The notes below the pieces were generated by a model, which was not told the origin of the DNA, searched no databases, and saw only the letters and a program-made list of their open reading frames with translations. Shown piece after piece: positions 1-7,634 of a stretch of DNA of 55,234 nt. The position numbers and the translations under genes were made by a program. The first letter of the stretch is position 1, and the number at the start of each line of letters is the position of its first letter. Source of the DNA: Hyphomicrobiales bacterium (lineage in GTDB: Bacteria; Pseudomonadota; Alphaproteobacteria; Rhizobiales; Beijerinckiaceae); the NCBI GenBank assembly GCA_947455455.1, contig CANGOE010000010.1, positions 1 to 55,234 on the forward strand. Direction: 5' to 3'.

Positions 1-657
1 GTTGGAAATCCGCATCACCATTTTCATGTCATGCTCGACCAGCAAAATTGCCGTCCCTTCGGCCGCGACCTGGGCAATCAGATGATCGATTTCTTCCGAC
101 TCGACCGCATTGCATCCGGCCGCAGGCTCGTCCAGCAACAGCACTTTCGGATCCAGCGCCAGAGCGCGGGCAATTTCGAGCCGCTTCAGCGAGCCATAGG
201 ACAAAGCCCCCGCCTCGCGCTCGGCGGCCCGTTCCAATCCGACACGCTTGAGCAAAGCCCGCGCCCCGTTTTCAGCCGCCTGACTGCGCCTGCGCGAGGA
301 TGGCAACCCCAAGAGATCGGACAGGACAGGCCCGCGCTCGTGCAGATGATGGCCGACCATCACATTGTCCAGAACACTCATCGACTGGAAAATCTGCAAA
401 TTCTGGAAGGTCCGCGACAGGCCGCGCCGGGCAAGCTGGAACGAGGCCATGCCCGTGACATCCTCGCCGTTCAACCGCACCGCACCCGAATGGGGCAGAT
501 AGATGCCGGAAATCATATTGAACAGGGTCGTCTTGCCTGCTCCGTTCGGCCCGATCACCGAGACGATCTCGCCTGCCTTCAGGCTGAAGCTGACATCGCG
601 CACGGCGTGCAAACCGCCGAATTGAATTCCCAATCCTTCAACCGAAAGCAGGCTCAT
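1..657 (-). CDS. livG: Branched-chain-type ABC transporter ATP-binding protein LivG, 3' end outside window
   Basis: The first 219 codons are visible; the gene runs off the left edge, so the C-terminus is missing. I read it directly on the minus strand from ATG at 657-655. Walker A GPNGAGKT is at about residues 36-43, the family signature is [10 protein letters not shown], and Walker B is VLLLDEP followed by AAG, as in LivG. The usual family length is about 255 residues, so roughly 35 are cut off. The start overlaps the livM stop by 4 bases (ATGA), so the two are translationally coupled. It energises an inner-membrane importer of the LivHMGF type. The operon begins with paaN, which suggests an aromatic acid such as phenylacetate as substrate rather than leucine; that is inference. 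livF and the binding protein would lie beyond the window. Confidence 0.93.
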   Translation of the reverse strand, partial: MSLLSVEGLGIQFGGLHAVRDVSFSLKAGEIVSVIGPNGAGKTTLFNMISGIYLPHSGAVRLNGEDVTGMASFQLARRGLSRTFQNLQIFQSMSVLDNVMVGHHLHERGPVLSDLLGLPSSRRRSQAAENGARALLKRVGLERAAEREAGALSYGSLKRLEIARALALDPKVLLLDEPAAGCNAVESEEIDHLIAQVAAEGTAILLVEHDMKMVMRISN

Positions 658-1616
658 TCTCCCCTCCCCCGCATCAGGCTGACCAGACTGGGCAACAAGC
701 CGTCGCGCAGAAAAATCATCACCAGCATCATGATCAAGCCCAGCATCACCTGCTCATATTGCTGGAACACGGTGAGCACCTGCGGCAACAGTGTCAAAAT
801 TCCCGCCCCGAAAATCGCACCCAGCACCGAGCCGGAGCCGCCCAGCACCGCCATGGTCACCATTTCGATCGAGTGCATGTAACCCGCCACATCGGGGGTG
901 ACCATCCGGTTCTGCAACGCCAGCAAGGAGCCGGCCAGCGAGGCGTAAATGGCCGAGATGACAAAGGCATTGAGCTTGGCCGCCGCGACATCAATGCCCA
1001 CGGTGCTTGCCGCCACCTCGGAGCCGTGCAAGGCCCGAAGGGCGCGTCCGCTCGGACTGTCGTAGAGGTTGAGGGCCAGCCACGCGCCGACCAGCAGAAA
1101 CAACCCGCTCAAGGCATACCAGAACTGCGGATTGGTCAGCGTCAGGCCCCACTCATTCAACACGGCTCTGAGCCCGAGCTCGGGCACTTTCATGCCGTCG
1201 GGACCGCCCGTCAAGGCGGTTTCGTTTGACAGCACCATCGACACCAGAATACCGAAACCCAGACTGGCCACAGCCAGATAATAGCCCTTCAGCCGCAAAA
1301 TCGGGCGGCCGACCACATAAGCGACACTGCCCGACATCGCCGCACCCAACACCATTGCCATTGCCGGATGAACGCCGAATTTCGGCGGCATCAAGGCACA
1401 GGCATAGGCTCCGATTCCGGCAAAACCCGCATGGCCAAGGCTGATCTGTCCGGCATAACCTGTCAGGATCACAATGCCTGTCACCGCCAAACCGTTGACA
1501 AAGATCAGCGAGCCGATCCGGTAATAATAGCCCGAGGGAAAGAACAAGGGCGACAGCGCCATCAAAGCCACCAGCACCAGCAGTGTTGCCTGTTTGGATG
1601 ATAAGGTCATGATCAC
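654..1616 (-). CDS. livM: Branched-chain-type ABC transporter permease LivM
   Basis: This is a 320-residue polytopic inner-membrane protein of the LivM family. The family-typical stretch GYAGQISLGHAGFAGIGAY lies near residues 53-71 and is followed by alternating hydrophobic helices. The start given is GTG at 1616, which overlaps the livH stop (GTGA). An ATG two codons on (1610) sits better spaced from the GGATCGGG stretch and may be the true start. It pairs with LivH as the translocation channel. It is part of the leftward paaN-livH-livM-livG unit, with overlaps at both ends, so it should be co-expressed with PaaN. The substrate cannot be read from the sequence. Confidence 0.92.
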   Translation of the reverse strand: MIMTLSSKQATLLVLVALMALSPLFFPSGYYYRIGSLIFVNGLAVTGIVILTGYAGQISLGHAGFAGIGAYACALMPPKFGVHPAMAMVLGAAMSGSVAYVVGRPILRLKGYYLAVASLGFGILVSMVLSNETALTGGPDGMKVPELGLRAVLNEWGLTLTNPQFWYALSGLFLLVGAWLALNLYDSPSGRALRALHGSEVAASTVGIDVAAAKLNAFVISAIYASLAGSLLALQNRMVTPDVAGYMHSIEMVTMAVLGGSGSVLGAIFGAGILTLLPQVLTVFQQYEQVMLGLIMMLVMIFLRDGLLPSLVSLMRGRGE

Positions 1617-2485
1617 ACCCGATCCATCGACTTGCGGCCGTACAGTCCTTGCGGCATGGCAAACAGCACGGCCAGAATCACCACAAAGGCCACCGCATCC
1701 TTGTATTGCGAACTGATAAATCCGGCGGTCAGCGATTCCATCAAGCCGAGCATCGCGCCGCCGACCAAAGCCCCCTTGGGATTGCCCATCCCGCCCAGCA
1801 TGGCCGAGGCAAACCCTTTCAGCGCCAATGCGATACCGACCTGATAGCTGACCAGCGTGATCGGTGTCACCAGCACACCTGCCAAAGCTCCGATTCCGGC
1901 CGACAAGGCAAAGGACAGGGTCATCACGAAATTGATATTGATACCGACCAATTGGGCCGCCACGCGGTTATTGGAGGTGGCCAGCACAGCACGGCCCAGC
2001 AGGGTTTTGGTAAAAAACAACCACAGACCGGTAAAGATCACCAGCGCACCGGCAATCACCCACAGGCTTTGCGGCAGGATGGTCGCACCCAAGAGCTTGA
2101 TCGGATCATCGCCTGAGATCGCAGGAAAGCGGTGCAACTGTTTGTCGAAGACGATCTGCGCGACGCCCTGGATGAAAATCGACGCGCCGATGGTGATGAT
2201 AATCACCGACACAACCGGTGCACCGCGCGCTGTCTCGATCGCCAGCTTGTTGAATCCCACCCCGATGGCCGCCGTGAGCACGATGGCGATCAGCGCCGCC
2301 AAAGGCAAAGGCAATCCGGCTTGATGGGTAAAGACCGTGATCATGCCCCCCAGCATCACAAATTCGCCTTGGGCAAAATTGACGACATCCGAGGCATTAT
2401 AAATAATGGTGAAGCCCAGCGCGACCAGCGCATAGACCGCACCGACTGTAATCCCCGATAGCAGAAACTGCATCGTTTCAGACAT
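1613..2485 (-). CDS. livH: Branched-chain-type ABC transporter permease LivH
   Basis: This 290-residue polytopic permease begins MSETMQFLLSG and contains the LivH-type segment GAVYALVALGFTIIYNASDV and the later GGMGNPKGALVGG loop. I chose ATG at 2485 rather than the longer frame to 2551. It lies 13 bases past the paaN stop, has GGGGAA about 7 bases upstream, and matches the usual LivH N-terminus. It is the second gene of the paaN-liv unit. It forms the membrane channel with LivM. Its position directly behind an aromatic-degradation dehydrogenase makes uptake of phenylacetate or a related aryl acid a reasonable inference. Confidence 0.93.
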   Translation of the reverse strand: MSETMQFLLSGITVGAVYALVALGFTIIYNASDVVNFAQGEFVMLGGMITVFTHQAGLPLPLAALIAIVLTAAIGVGFNKLAIETARGAPVVSVIIITIGASIFIQGVAQIVFDKQLHRFPAISGDDPIKLLGATILPQSLWVIAGALVIFTGLWLFFTKTLLGRAVLATSNNRVAAQLVGININFVMTLSFALSAGIGALAGVLVTPITLVSYQVGIALALKGFASAMLGGMGNPKGALVGGAMLGLMESLTAGFISSQYKDAVAFVVILAVLFAMPQGLYGRKSMDRV

Positions 2486-2498
2486 GGACGATTCCCCG

Positions 2499-4169
2499 TT
2501 ACACCGCTGTTGGACGGCGCCACATCGCAACCCGATAGCGGTTTGCGACAAAGGCCGTATCGGTCAGACTGGCATTGCCTGCCGGATTTGCCCCCGTGAC
2601 ATGATAGTCCGAGAAGGCCGCACTTTGATTGACGAATATATTGCCCGTCAGATTAATCGACAGATTGACACCGGCAAGACCAAACGCCTCGATGGCCCGC
2701 CCGATGCGGACCTCATCCAGATCATAAAGCGCCGCCGTGATCGCTCCTTTCTGGCGTGCCAGCTGGGCCGCGCGTGCGATGCCCGCATCAGCATCCCTGA
2801 CGGCCACCAGAAAGGCAATCGGGCCGAAACATTCATCCTGATAAAGGGTGGTGCTTTCGGCGTTTGCGGCCAGCAACAAAGGCGTGGCGGTGCGGCCACC
2901 TGTGGCAAGCTGGGCTGTATCGCGGACCACCCTGCCGCCTTCGCCCAGCCAGCGTTCGCGCAACAGCTGTAAACGCTCCAGAGTGGCGGGATTGGCAATC
3001 GCCCCGCAGACACCCGCGGCCCTTGCGGGATCGGACAGCAAATCGTCAATGGCTGTGGCCAGGGCTTGGCAGACCTCGTCGAAACTCTTGTGTCCCTGAT
3101 CGGTGTCGATCCCGTCCACCGGAATGAACAGCGTCTGCGGCGCAGTGCACATCTGCCCGCTGTAGAGCGACAGCGAAAAGGCGATATTGGCGCACATGCC
3201 GGCAAAATCATCGGTGGCGGCAAGGGTCATTGTGTTGACCCCCGCCTCCTCGGTATAGATCTGCGCCTGCGGCGCATGGGCCTTGACCCAGGATCCGAAC
3301 ACATTCGAACCGGTATAATCGATGATCGCCATGTCCGGGTGCCGGACAAGATCCTGCGTGATTTCCTGCCCGGACTGATCGGCCGCCAAGAGCACAATAT
3401 CCCGTGGCAAGCCGAATTCGGCCAGCACATCGCGCATCAGGGATACGGTCAAAGCCAGAGGCAGAATGGCCGAAGGGTGGGGCTTCACAATCACCGGATT
3501 GCCCGTCACCAGACTGGCAAACAGGCCCGGATAGGAATTCCATGTCGGAAAGGTCTGACAGCCGATCACCAGCCCGATCCCGCGCGGAATGATACGCCAG
3601 TGTTTTTCCAGCACGATCGGCTCGGCCTTGCCCTGCGGCTTGTTCCAGATCGCTCTGTCCGGCGTGCGGGCCATATCGGCATAGGCGGTGACAATGGCTT
3701 CGAGTGCGCGATCCTGCGCATGCGGACCACCGGCCTGAAAGGCCATGGCAAAGGCCTGCCCTGTCGTGTGCGTCACGGCATGGGCCATTGTGAAGCTGAG
3801 CCGGTTCAACCGCACCACCATCTCGACACAGAGACCCGTGCGCTGTGAGGGTGTCAAAGCCGTCCAATCCGGCGCGGCCGCCTTGGCCGCCGCAACCAGC
3901 ATCTCGACTGATGCAACAGGATAATCAATGCCGAGCGCGGGCCCGAAGGGTGAAACCTCGCGGCCCACACGCCCCGTCTCCGGATGGCCCGACAGCACAA
4001 AAGCCTTGCCGCGCAAAGCCTCGAACGCGGCCAACCCGTCATCCTTGGCCGTTTCGCCATAGATTTTGCCGCTGGGAATTTCGGAGAAGGGCGCCCAAAA
4101 TCCACGCGTGGCCTGTGCCGCCAAAGCCGCATCCACAAGTTGGCGATGGCGTGTGAAAAGCCCGTCCAT
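2499..4169 (-). CDS. paaN: Phenylacetate degradation aldehyde dehydrogenase PaaN
   Basis: This is a 556-residue NAD(P)-dependent aldehyde dehydrogenase-superfamily protein of PaaN type. The catalytic Cys is in GQMCTAPQ (about C341), the acidic pair in YTEEAGVNT lies near 307-308, and the cofactor-site stretch GNPVIVKPHP is near 223-232. The start at 4169 has GGGGGAG about 6 bases upstream; the open frame continues to 4283 but runs over the control region. PaaN is thought to oxidise the ring-opened semialdehyde in strains that lack a full PaaZ. Here a complete PaaZ is also encoded, so the two may overlap or PaaN may serve a related aldehyde. It is the first gene of the leftward unit, ahead of livHMG, and is driven from the divergent control region at 4252-4280. 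Confidence 0.92.
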   Translation of the reverse strand: MDGLFTRHRQLVDAALAAQATRGFWAPFSEIPSGKIYGETAKDDGLAAFEALRGKAFVLSGHPETGRVGREVSPFGPALGIDYPVASVEMLVAAAKAAAPDWTALTPSQRTGLCVEMVVRLNRLSFTMAHAVTHTTGQAFAMAFQAGGPHAQDRALEAIVTAYADMARTPDRAIWNKPQGKAEPIVLEKHWRIIPRGIGLVIGCQTFPTWNSYPGLFASLVTGNPVIVKPHPSAILPLALTVSLMRDVLAEFGLPRDIVLLAADQSGQEITQDLVRHPDMAIIDYTGSNVFGSWVKAHAPQAQIYTEEAGVNTMTLAATDDFAGMCANIAFSLSLYSGQMCTAPQTLFIPVDGIDTDQGHKSFDEVCQALATAIDDLLSDPARAAGVCGAIANPATLERLQLLRERWLGEGGRVVRDTAQLATGGRTATPLLLAANAESTTLYQDECFGPIAFLVAVRDADAGIARAAQLARQKGAITAALYDLDEVRIGRAIEAFGLAGVNLSINLTGNIFVNQSAAFSDYHVTGANPAGNASLTDTAFVANRYRVAMWRRPTAV

Positions 4170-4251
4170 ACCCGCTCCCCCATTCCGCAAGACCCGTCCA
4201 GACAAGCACCGGTCGGGCTTGTGGAACCTTTGGTCCAAATTTATTTTTCTT

Positions 4252-4280
4252 ATTATTGACTGACCGGTCGGTTTATGCAA
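4252..4280 (-). promoter_or_regulatory. Predicted sigma70-type promoter of paaN-liv unit
   Basis: Read leftward, TTGCAT (4280-4275) and AATAAT (4257-4252) are separated by exactly 17 bases. The 14-bp operator-like dyad falls within the spacer, where a bound repressor would block RNA polymerase. On the other strand TTGACT (4256-4261) could be the -35 of the paaG promoter, but its -10 is not clear (AACACT at 4279-4284 is the 17-base candidate). Predicted by eye only. Confidence 0.5.
4259..4272. promoter_or_regulatory. Operator-like dyad ACTGACCGGTCGGT in divergent paaN/paaG control region
   Basis: This is a nearly perfect inverted repeat centred on CCGG (ACTGACC against ACCGACC, one mismatch). 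The same motif, ACCGACCGGTTAGT, stands at 15591-15604 in front of the paaJ operon. Its position overlaps the promoters on both strands. The likely ligand is the TetR-family regulator encoded at 7020-7619, since TetR proteins bind short dyads of this kind. Which regulator binds is inference. Confidence 0.6.
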
Positions 4281-4327
4281 CACTTTTTTTCAAGAAGCAC
4301 AAGACGATCCGAACGAGGGAGACAGAC

Positions 4328-5137
4328 ATGCAAGGACAGGCTGAGGCTGGGCACGGCCCCGTTTTGGTGCAACTGGACCATGGCGTTTTGCATTTGACGC
4401 TCAACCGTCCCGACAAGCTCAACTCGTTCAATCAGGAGATGCATCTGGCCTTGCGGGCCGGCTTCGAACGCGCCCATGCCGATCCCGCCGTCCGCGCCGT
4501 GTTGCTGACGGGTGCGGGCCGCGGCTTTTGCGCGGGGCAGGATCTGGGCGACCGCGACCCGAGCAAGCAGGATGGCCCGCCCGATCTCGGCCAGACACTC
4601 GAAAACTTCTACAATCCGCTGGTGCGGCTGATCCGCAGTCTGCCCAAGCCGGTCATCTGCGCGGTCAACGGCGTTGCGGCCGGCGCGGGAGCCAATGTGG
4701 CGCTGGCTTGCGATATTGTGATTGCCGCCAAATCGGCGCGCTTCATCCAGGCCTTTTCCAAGATCGGGCTGATTCCGGATGCGGGCGGCTCGTGGTCACT
4801 GCCGCGTATTCTGGGCGAGCCGCGTGCCAAGGCGCTGGCCCTGACCGCCGAGCCGCTAGATGCCGAAACCGCCGCCCAATGGGGGCTGATCTGGAAATGG
4901 GTCGGTGACGACCATCTGCAGGAGGAAGCCACCGCTTTGGCCCAACGCCTTGCAGACGGACCGACACAGGCTCTGGGCATGACCAAGCTGGCGATACAGG
5001 ATGCCGCCAGCCAGCCGCTCGATGCCCAACTGGATCTGGAACGTGACCTGCAACGCCGCGCCGGCCGCAGTGCCGATTACGCCGAAGGAGTCTCAGCCTT
5101 CCTGCAAAAACGCAAACCGGAGTTCAAAGGCCAATGA
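4328..5137 (+). CDS. paaG: Enoyl-CoA hydratase/isomerase PaaG (ring-1,2-epoxyphenylacetyl-CoA isomerase)
   Basis: This is a 269-residue crotonase-fold enzyme. The oxyanion-hole stretch GAGRGFCAGQDL is at about 62-73, NGVAAGAGANVAL is near 114-126, and LIPDAGG places the catalytic acid at about D151. The C-terminal AGRSADYAEGVSAFLQKRKPEF matches PaaG. It isomerises the epoxide of phenylacetyl-CoA to oxepin-CoA and later shifts a double bond in beta-oxidation. ATG at 4328 is preferred over the upstream frame start at 4256: GAGGGAG lies just upstream, and the longer version would begin inside the operator. It is first in the rightward unit and overlaps paaI by ATGA. PaaF is also a crotonase, but the sequence fits PaaG better. 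Confidence 0.94.
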   Translation: MQGQAEAGHGPVLVQLDHGVLHLTLNRPDKLNSFNQEMHLALRAGFERAHADPAVRAVLLTGAGRGFCAGQDLGDRDPSKQDGPPDLGQTLENFYNPLVRLIRSLPKPVICAVNGVAAGAGANVALACDIVIAAKSARFIQAFSKIGLIPDAGGSWSLPRILGEPRAKALALTAEPLDAETAAQWGLIWKWVGDDHLQEEATALAQRLADGPTQALGMTKLAIQDAASQPLDAQLDLERDLQRRAGRSADYAEGVSAFLQKRKPEFKGQ

Positions 5138-5583
5138 GCACACCATCCGCCGCCAGCCTTGATCCGCAACAATTGGCGCAAGCCTGTGCCGATGCCATGT
5201 GGACGGGTGATCACACCACACAGCATTTCGGCATGATGCTGGACCGGATCGATGCCGGACAGGCCACCATGTCGATGACCGTGCAGGACTGGATGACCAA
5301 TGGCCATGCCACCTGCCATGGCGGCTGTATTTTCACACTGGCCGATTCCGCCTTCGCCTTTGCCTGCAACAGCTACAACCAGAATGCCGTGGCACAGATG
5401 GCCTCGATCACCTTTATCAGCCCCGCTTTTGTCGGCGACAGACTGAGCGCCTCGGCGCGCGAAATCTCGCGCAAAGGCCGTGGCGGCATTTATGACATCA
5501 CAGTTACCAACCAGAACGGCGAGCACATCGCCGAATTCCGCGGACATTCGCGCACCATCAAAGGCACGCATCTGCCCGATTAA
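5134..5583 (+). CDS. paaI: Phenylacetyl-CoA thioesterase PaaI
   Basis: This 149-residue hotdog-fold thioesterase carries the motif HGGCIFTLADSAFAF (about 62-76), with the conserved Asp at about 71 in the PaaI/4HBT style. It hydrolyses hydroxylated or dead-end phenylacetyl-CoA thioesters and so rescues CoA when the ring-opening steps stall. Its start overlaps the paaG stop by 4 bases, so translation is coupled. The next gene, paaK, follows after 48 bases. Length and position within paa are typical. Confidence 0.93.
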   Translation: MSTPSAASLDPQQLAQACADAMWTGDHTTQHFGMMLDRIDAGQATMSMTVQDWMTNGHATCHGGCIFTLADSAFAFACNSYNQNAVAQMASITFISPAFVGDRLSASAREISRKGRGGIYDITVTNQNGEHIAEFRGHSRTIKGTHLPD

Positions 5584-5631
5584 GCCACAGCAAAACCACA
5601 AGACCAAGACGAGATTTCGAGGGAGGCTACT

Positions 5632-6945
5632 ATGGAGGATCTGTCACCGCGTCCGGGTGATCTGGAACCGATTGAAACCGCATCGCGCGACGAGATCACC
5701 GGCCTGCAACTGGAGCGCATGAAATGGTCGCTCGACCATGCCTATCACAACTCGCCTTTTTACAAAGAACGGTTTGATGCGGCTGGCGTGCATCCGTCCG
5801 ATTTGAAGACATTGGCCGATCTCGCCAAGTTTCCCTTTACCGTCAAAACCGATCTGCGCGACACCTATCCCTTCGGGATGTTTGCCGTGCCGCGCGAAAA
5901 GCTGTCGCGCATCCATGCCTCATCCGGCACCACCGGCAAGCCGACCGTTGTCGGCTATACCGCCAAGGACATCGACACCTGGGCCAATCTGATGGCCCGC
6001 TCGATCAGGGCCTCGGGCGGACGCGCCGGCGACATTGCGCATATCGCCTATGGTTACGGCCTGTTCACCGGCGGTCTGGGTGCCCATTACGGCGCGGAGC
6101 GGCTGGGATGCACCGTGGTGCCGATTTCGGGCGGGATGACCGAGCGGCAGGTGACGCTGATCAGCGATTTCAAACCACGCATTATCATGGTGACGCCGTC
6201 CTACATGCTGTCGATCCTCGACGAATTCCGCAGGCAGGGTCTCGATCCGCGCCAAAGCTCGCTGGCGGTCGGTATTTTCGGGGCCGAGCCATGGACCAAT
6301 GCCATGCGCGAGGAAATCGAACAGGCTTTCGATATGCATGCCGTCGATATTTACGGATTGTCGGAAATCATGGGGCCGGGCGTTGCCAATGAATGTGTCG
6401 AAACCAAAGACGGTTTGCACATCTGGGAAGACCATTTCTATCCCGAGATCATTGATCCGGTGACCGGCGCGGTCCTGCCCGATGGCGAGATCGGCGAACT
6501 GGTGTTCACCACCCTGACCAAAGAAGGCCTGCCGATCATCCGCTATCGCACCCGTGATCTGACCCGCCTGTTGCCGGGGACGGCCCGCTCGATGCGGCGG
6601 ATCGAAAAGATCACCGGACGCTCGGATGACATGATGATCCTGCGCGGGGTGAATGTGTTTCCAACCCAGATCGAGGAGCAGATTTTGAAATGCCGTGGCC
6701 TTGCCCCGCATTTCCAGATCGAGCTGGTCCGCTCGGGTCGCATGGACAATATGATCGTGCATGTGGAATGCACCCCCCATGCCGCCGATGCCCCGAGCCG
6801 GGATGCCTCGGCCAAAGAACTGGCCCACCACATCAAGAGCATTGTCGGGGTTTCGACAAAAATCAACATCAAGGATCCCGACAGCATGGCCCGCTCAGAA
6901 GGCAAGGCCAAGCGCGTCATCGACAACCGCCCCAAAGGGCAATAA
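5632..6945 (+). CDS. paaK: Phenylacetate-CoA ligase PaaK
   Basis: This is a 437-residue AMP-forming ligase. The nucleotide loop SSGTTGKP is at about 97-104, YGLSEIMGPG is near 238-247, the hinge region is IRYRTRDLT, and the C-terminal GKAKRV carries the usual catalytic lysine region. It activates phenylacetate to phenylacetyl-CoA with ATP and CoA, the entry reaction of the pathway. A GGGAGG ribosome site lies about 8 bases before the ATG. It is third in the paaG-paaI-paaK-paaR unit. A strong RNA hairpin lies between its stop and paaR. Confidence 0.96.
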   Translation: MEDLSPRPGDLEPIETASRDEITGLQLERMKWSLDHAYHNSPFYKERFDAAGVHPSDLKTLADLAKFPFTVKTDLRDTYPFGMFAVPREKLSRIHASSGTTGKPTVVGYTAKDIDTWANLMARSIRASGGRAGDIAHIAYGYGLFTGGLGAHYGAERLGCTVVPISGGMTERQVTLISDFKPRIIMVTPSYMLSILDEFRRQGLDPRQSSLAVGIFGAEPWTNAMREEIEQAFDMHAVDIYGLSEIMGPGVANECVETKDGLHIWEDHFYPEIIDPVTGAVLPDGEIGELVFTTLTKEGLPIIRYRTRDLTRLLPGTARSMRRIEKITGRSDDMMILRGVNVFPTQIEEQILKCRGLAPHFQIELVRSGRMDNMIVHVECTPHAADAPSRDASAKELAHHIKSIVGVSTKINIKDPDSMARSEGKAKRVIDNRPKGQ

Positions 6946-6961
6946 CCGCGCGGCAAGGTGT

Positions 6962-6987
6962 GGTCTGTCATGGCTTCATGACAGACC
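6962..6987 (+). terminator. Perfect 11-bp hairpin between paaK and paaR
   Basis: GGTCTGTCATG (6962-6972), loop GCTT, then CATGACAGACC (6977-6987), followed by CCCC and AAGGG rather than a T-run. It could reduce readthrough into the regulator gene, protect the paaK message end, or, as DNA, be a binding dyad for paaR autoregulation. Without a T-tract a classical intrinsic terminator is only one option. Confidence 0.5.
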
Positions 6988-7019
6988 CCCAAGGGAACCG
7001 ACGATAAAGGACTGAACCG

Positions 7020-7619
7020 ATGGCCCGCACCCGCGCCAGTGACTTTGAGGAAAAGCGGCAGTTGATCCTGACCAGTGCCGCCGCTGTCTTTGCCGAACAG
7101 GGCATGGAAAAGGCGTCGATGTCACAGATCGCCACGCATTGCCATGTCTCGAAGGCCTTGCTCTACCATTACTACCCGTCCAAGGGCGCGCTGATTCTCG
7201 GCATTATCCACGCCCATCTGAGCGATCTTGATGCGGCGGTGGAGGCGGCCAATGATGCCGCTTTGTCGCCCGAAAACCGGTTGCACGGCCTGATCTGGGC
7301 GGTGCTGGATTCCTATCGCGGGGCTGACAACCACCACAAGGTCCAGCTCAACGGCATGGACGCACTGTCCGACGAGCAGAAAAGCGAAATCCGCCGGATC
7401 GAGCGACGGATTGTCGAGCCCTTCACGCAGGTGATCCGCGAGCTCAACCCCGCGCTCGACAACAAGGACCGGCCGCTGATCATGCCGGTCGCCATGTCGC
7501 TGTTCGGCATGCTGAACTGGGTCTATATGTGGTTCCGCGATGGCGGCGCGATGACCCGCGAGGACTATGCGCGACTTGCCACGACCCTGATCATGGAAGG
7601 GTTGAAGGCGGTCCGCTGA
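7020..7619 (+). CDS. paaR: TetR-family transcriptional regulator, probable PaaR
   Basis: This 199-residue protein has an N-terminal TetR DNA-binding domain: MSQIATHCHVSKALLYHYYPSKGAL at about 39-63 is the helix-turn-helix. An all-helical ligand domain follows. It is the last gene of the rightward paa unit, 74 bases after paaK, and converges on paaZ with only 15 bases between the stops. TetR-type PaaR proteins of other proteobacteria repress paa genes and release DNA on binding phenylacetyl-CoA. The dyads at 4259-4272 and 15591-15604 are candidate targets. The family is certain; the specific role is inferred from location. Confidence 0.88.
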   Translation: MARTRASDFEEKRQLILTSAAAVFAEQGMEKASMSQIATHCHVSKALLYHYYPSKGALILGIIHAHLSDLDAAVEAANDAALSPENRLHGLIWAVLDSYRGADNHHKVQLNGMDALSDEQKSEIRRIERRIVEPFTQVIRELNPALDNKDRPLIMPVAMSLFGMLNWVYMWFRDGGAMTREDYARLATTLIMEGLKAVR

Positions 7620-7634
7620 ACCGCCATTCCCTAG

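Noticed and set aside
4170-4283. N-terminal extension of PaaN
   Set aside because: It would run through the divergent promoter region; ATG at 4169 has a good ribosome site and the family length.
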